NCBI RefSeq assembly: GCF_001487165.1
Contig: NZ_LN913006.1
Span: forward strand, 3,276,045-3,340,044
Direction of reading: 5' to 3'
Length of the DNA stretch: 64,000 bases
Source of the DNA: Blautia massiliensis (ex Durand et al. 2017)
GTDB taxonomy: Bacteria; Bacillota; Clostridia; Lachnospirales; Lachnospiraceae
Under the pieces are notes generated by a model. The model saw only the letters and a list, made by a program, of their open reading frames with translations, ran no database searches and had not been told where the DNA came from. Below, in pieces: positions 63,693 to 64,000 of this stretch (positions are counted from its first letter, which is position 1; each line of letters starts with the position of its first letter). Made by a program: the position numbers and the translations under genes.

Positions 63693-63836
63693 TATTCACT
63701 CCTTTAAAAATAAGATTATTTGGTTAAAAATATACAGATACTCCCACATTATATACGTTTTACTGGATTTTGGCAAGAGCCGGACCGGTACAGCGCATAT
63801 AGATATATGGAAAAAATACGAAAATAAGTCTGCTTC

Positions 63837-63865
63837 TTGACAAAAGAGTAAGTTCAGACTAACAT
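63837..63865 (+). promoter_or_regulatory. Promoter of the ABC gene at the window end
   Basis: TTGACA (63837-63842), 17-base spacer, TAACAT (63860-63865). The stretch just after (about 63863-63884) is a run of ATATG/CATAT dyads that could be an operator. Confidence 0.55.
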
Positions 63866-63918
63866 ATATGTATATTCATATATAAAGAAGAACGGTATAG
63901 GAATGGAAGGAGAGGTTT

Positions 63919-64000
63919 ATGTTTCTGGAGATAAAAGGAATCAAAAAATCCTTCGGGGCAGGAGAGAGCCATGTAGATGTTCTGAAGGGAATCGATCTTG
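63919..64000 (+). CDS. ABC transporter ATP-binding protein (N-terminus only)
   Basis: ATG 63919 behind AAGGAGAGG. The 27 visible residues (FLEIKGIKKSFGAGESHVDV then LKGIDL) are the start of an ABC ATPase of the MacB/LolD type, which handles antimicrobial peptides or lipoproteins together with an FtsX-like permease. The P-loop is beyond the window, so the call rests on the N-terminal pattern. Confidence 0.75.
   Translation, partial: MFLEIKGIKKSFGAGESHVDVLKGIDL

Overview
The window looks like a chromosomal stretch from a low-to-mid GC Firmicute of the Lachnospiraceae type (gut Clostridia, cluster XIVa). The evidence is the gene content: a division/cell-wall cluster ending in ftsZ, infC-rpmI-rplT, DUF1540, DUF1836, DUF4364 and TIGR01212 genes, strong AGGAGG ribosome sites, and a T-box leader ahead of ilvB. 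No species can be assigned from the sequence alone.

Layout. (1) 1-7.5 kb: dcw cluster mraY-murD-ftsW-murA-divIB-ftsZ; mraY is cut by the window edge, and DivIB carries a three-unit repeat plus an acidic tail. (2) 7.6-9.6 kb: a DUF1540 gene, then an attenuator-type leader and infC (apparent ATT start)-rpmI-rplT. (3) 9.7-15.1 kb: livKHMGF branched-chain amino-acid ABC importer and a cytidylate-kinase-like gene. (4) 15.2-25.8 kb: housekeeping genes including a polysaccharide deacetylase, rarA, a YesL/radical-SAM/DUF4364 operon, a YerC-type TrpR repressor, DUF1836, pcrA and rlmD.

(5) About 25.4-52.3 kb is an accessory island, best read as a degraded, layered integrative element of the Tn1549-like type sitting at the 3' end of rlmD. 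rlmD has an unusual extra C-terminal tail. It is followed by a small element gene joined directly to the C-terminal part of a ParB-like protein, so the conjugation genes expected between them are absent. Next come a large thioester/CnaB surface protein without a sortase motif, two small element genes, and a cargo block of AraC, a complete ECF-type transporter and two exporter-fold ABC half-transporters. A decapitated sigma-like gene then runs in frame into a two-component/ABC permease module. After it come a STAND NTPase, a GNAT-toxin toxin-antitoxin pair, and a primase-helicase-PLD protein overlapping a large serine recombinase.

(6) 52.3-59.5 kb: a RhuM gene cut at the left end of an intact IS200/IS605 element (tnpA, tnpB, putative guide RNA), then a sugar/polyol locus (ROK regulator with no ordinary start codon, zinc dehydrogenase, VOC protein, GPH symporter, and a sugar kinase destroyed by an internal deletion). 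(7) 59.6-64 kb: ilvBN behind a T-box leader whose promoter is nested in the terminator of the upstream CNNM/CorC gene, and the first 82 bases of an ABC transporter ATPase.

The most unusual parts are the translationally coupled primase-helicase/serine recombinase pair with the neighbouring STAND and toxin-antitoxin genes, the sequence motif shared by the recombinase C-terminus and the rlmD junction, and several fresh-looking deletion junctions.
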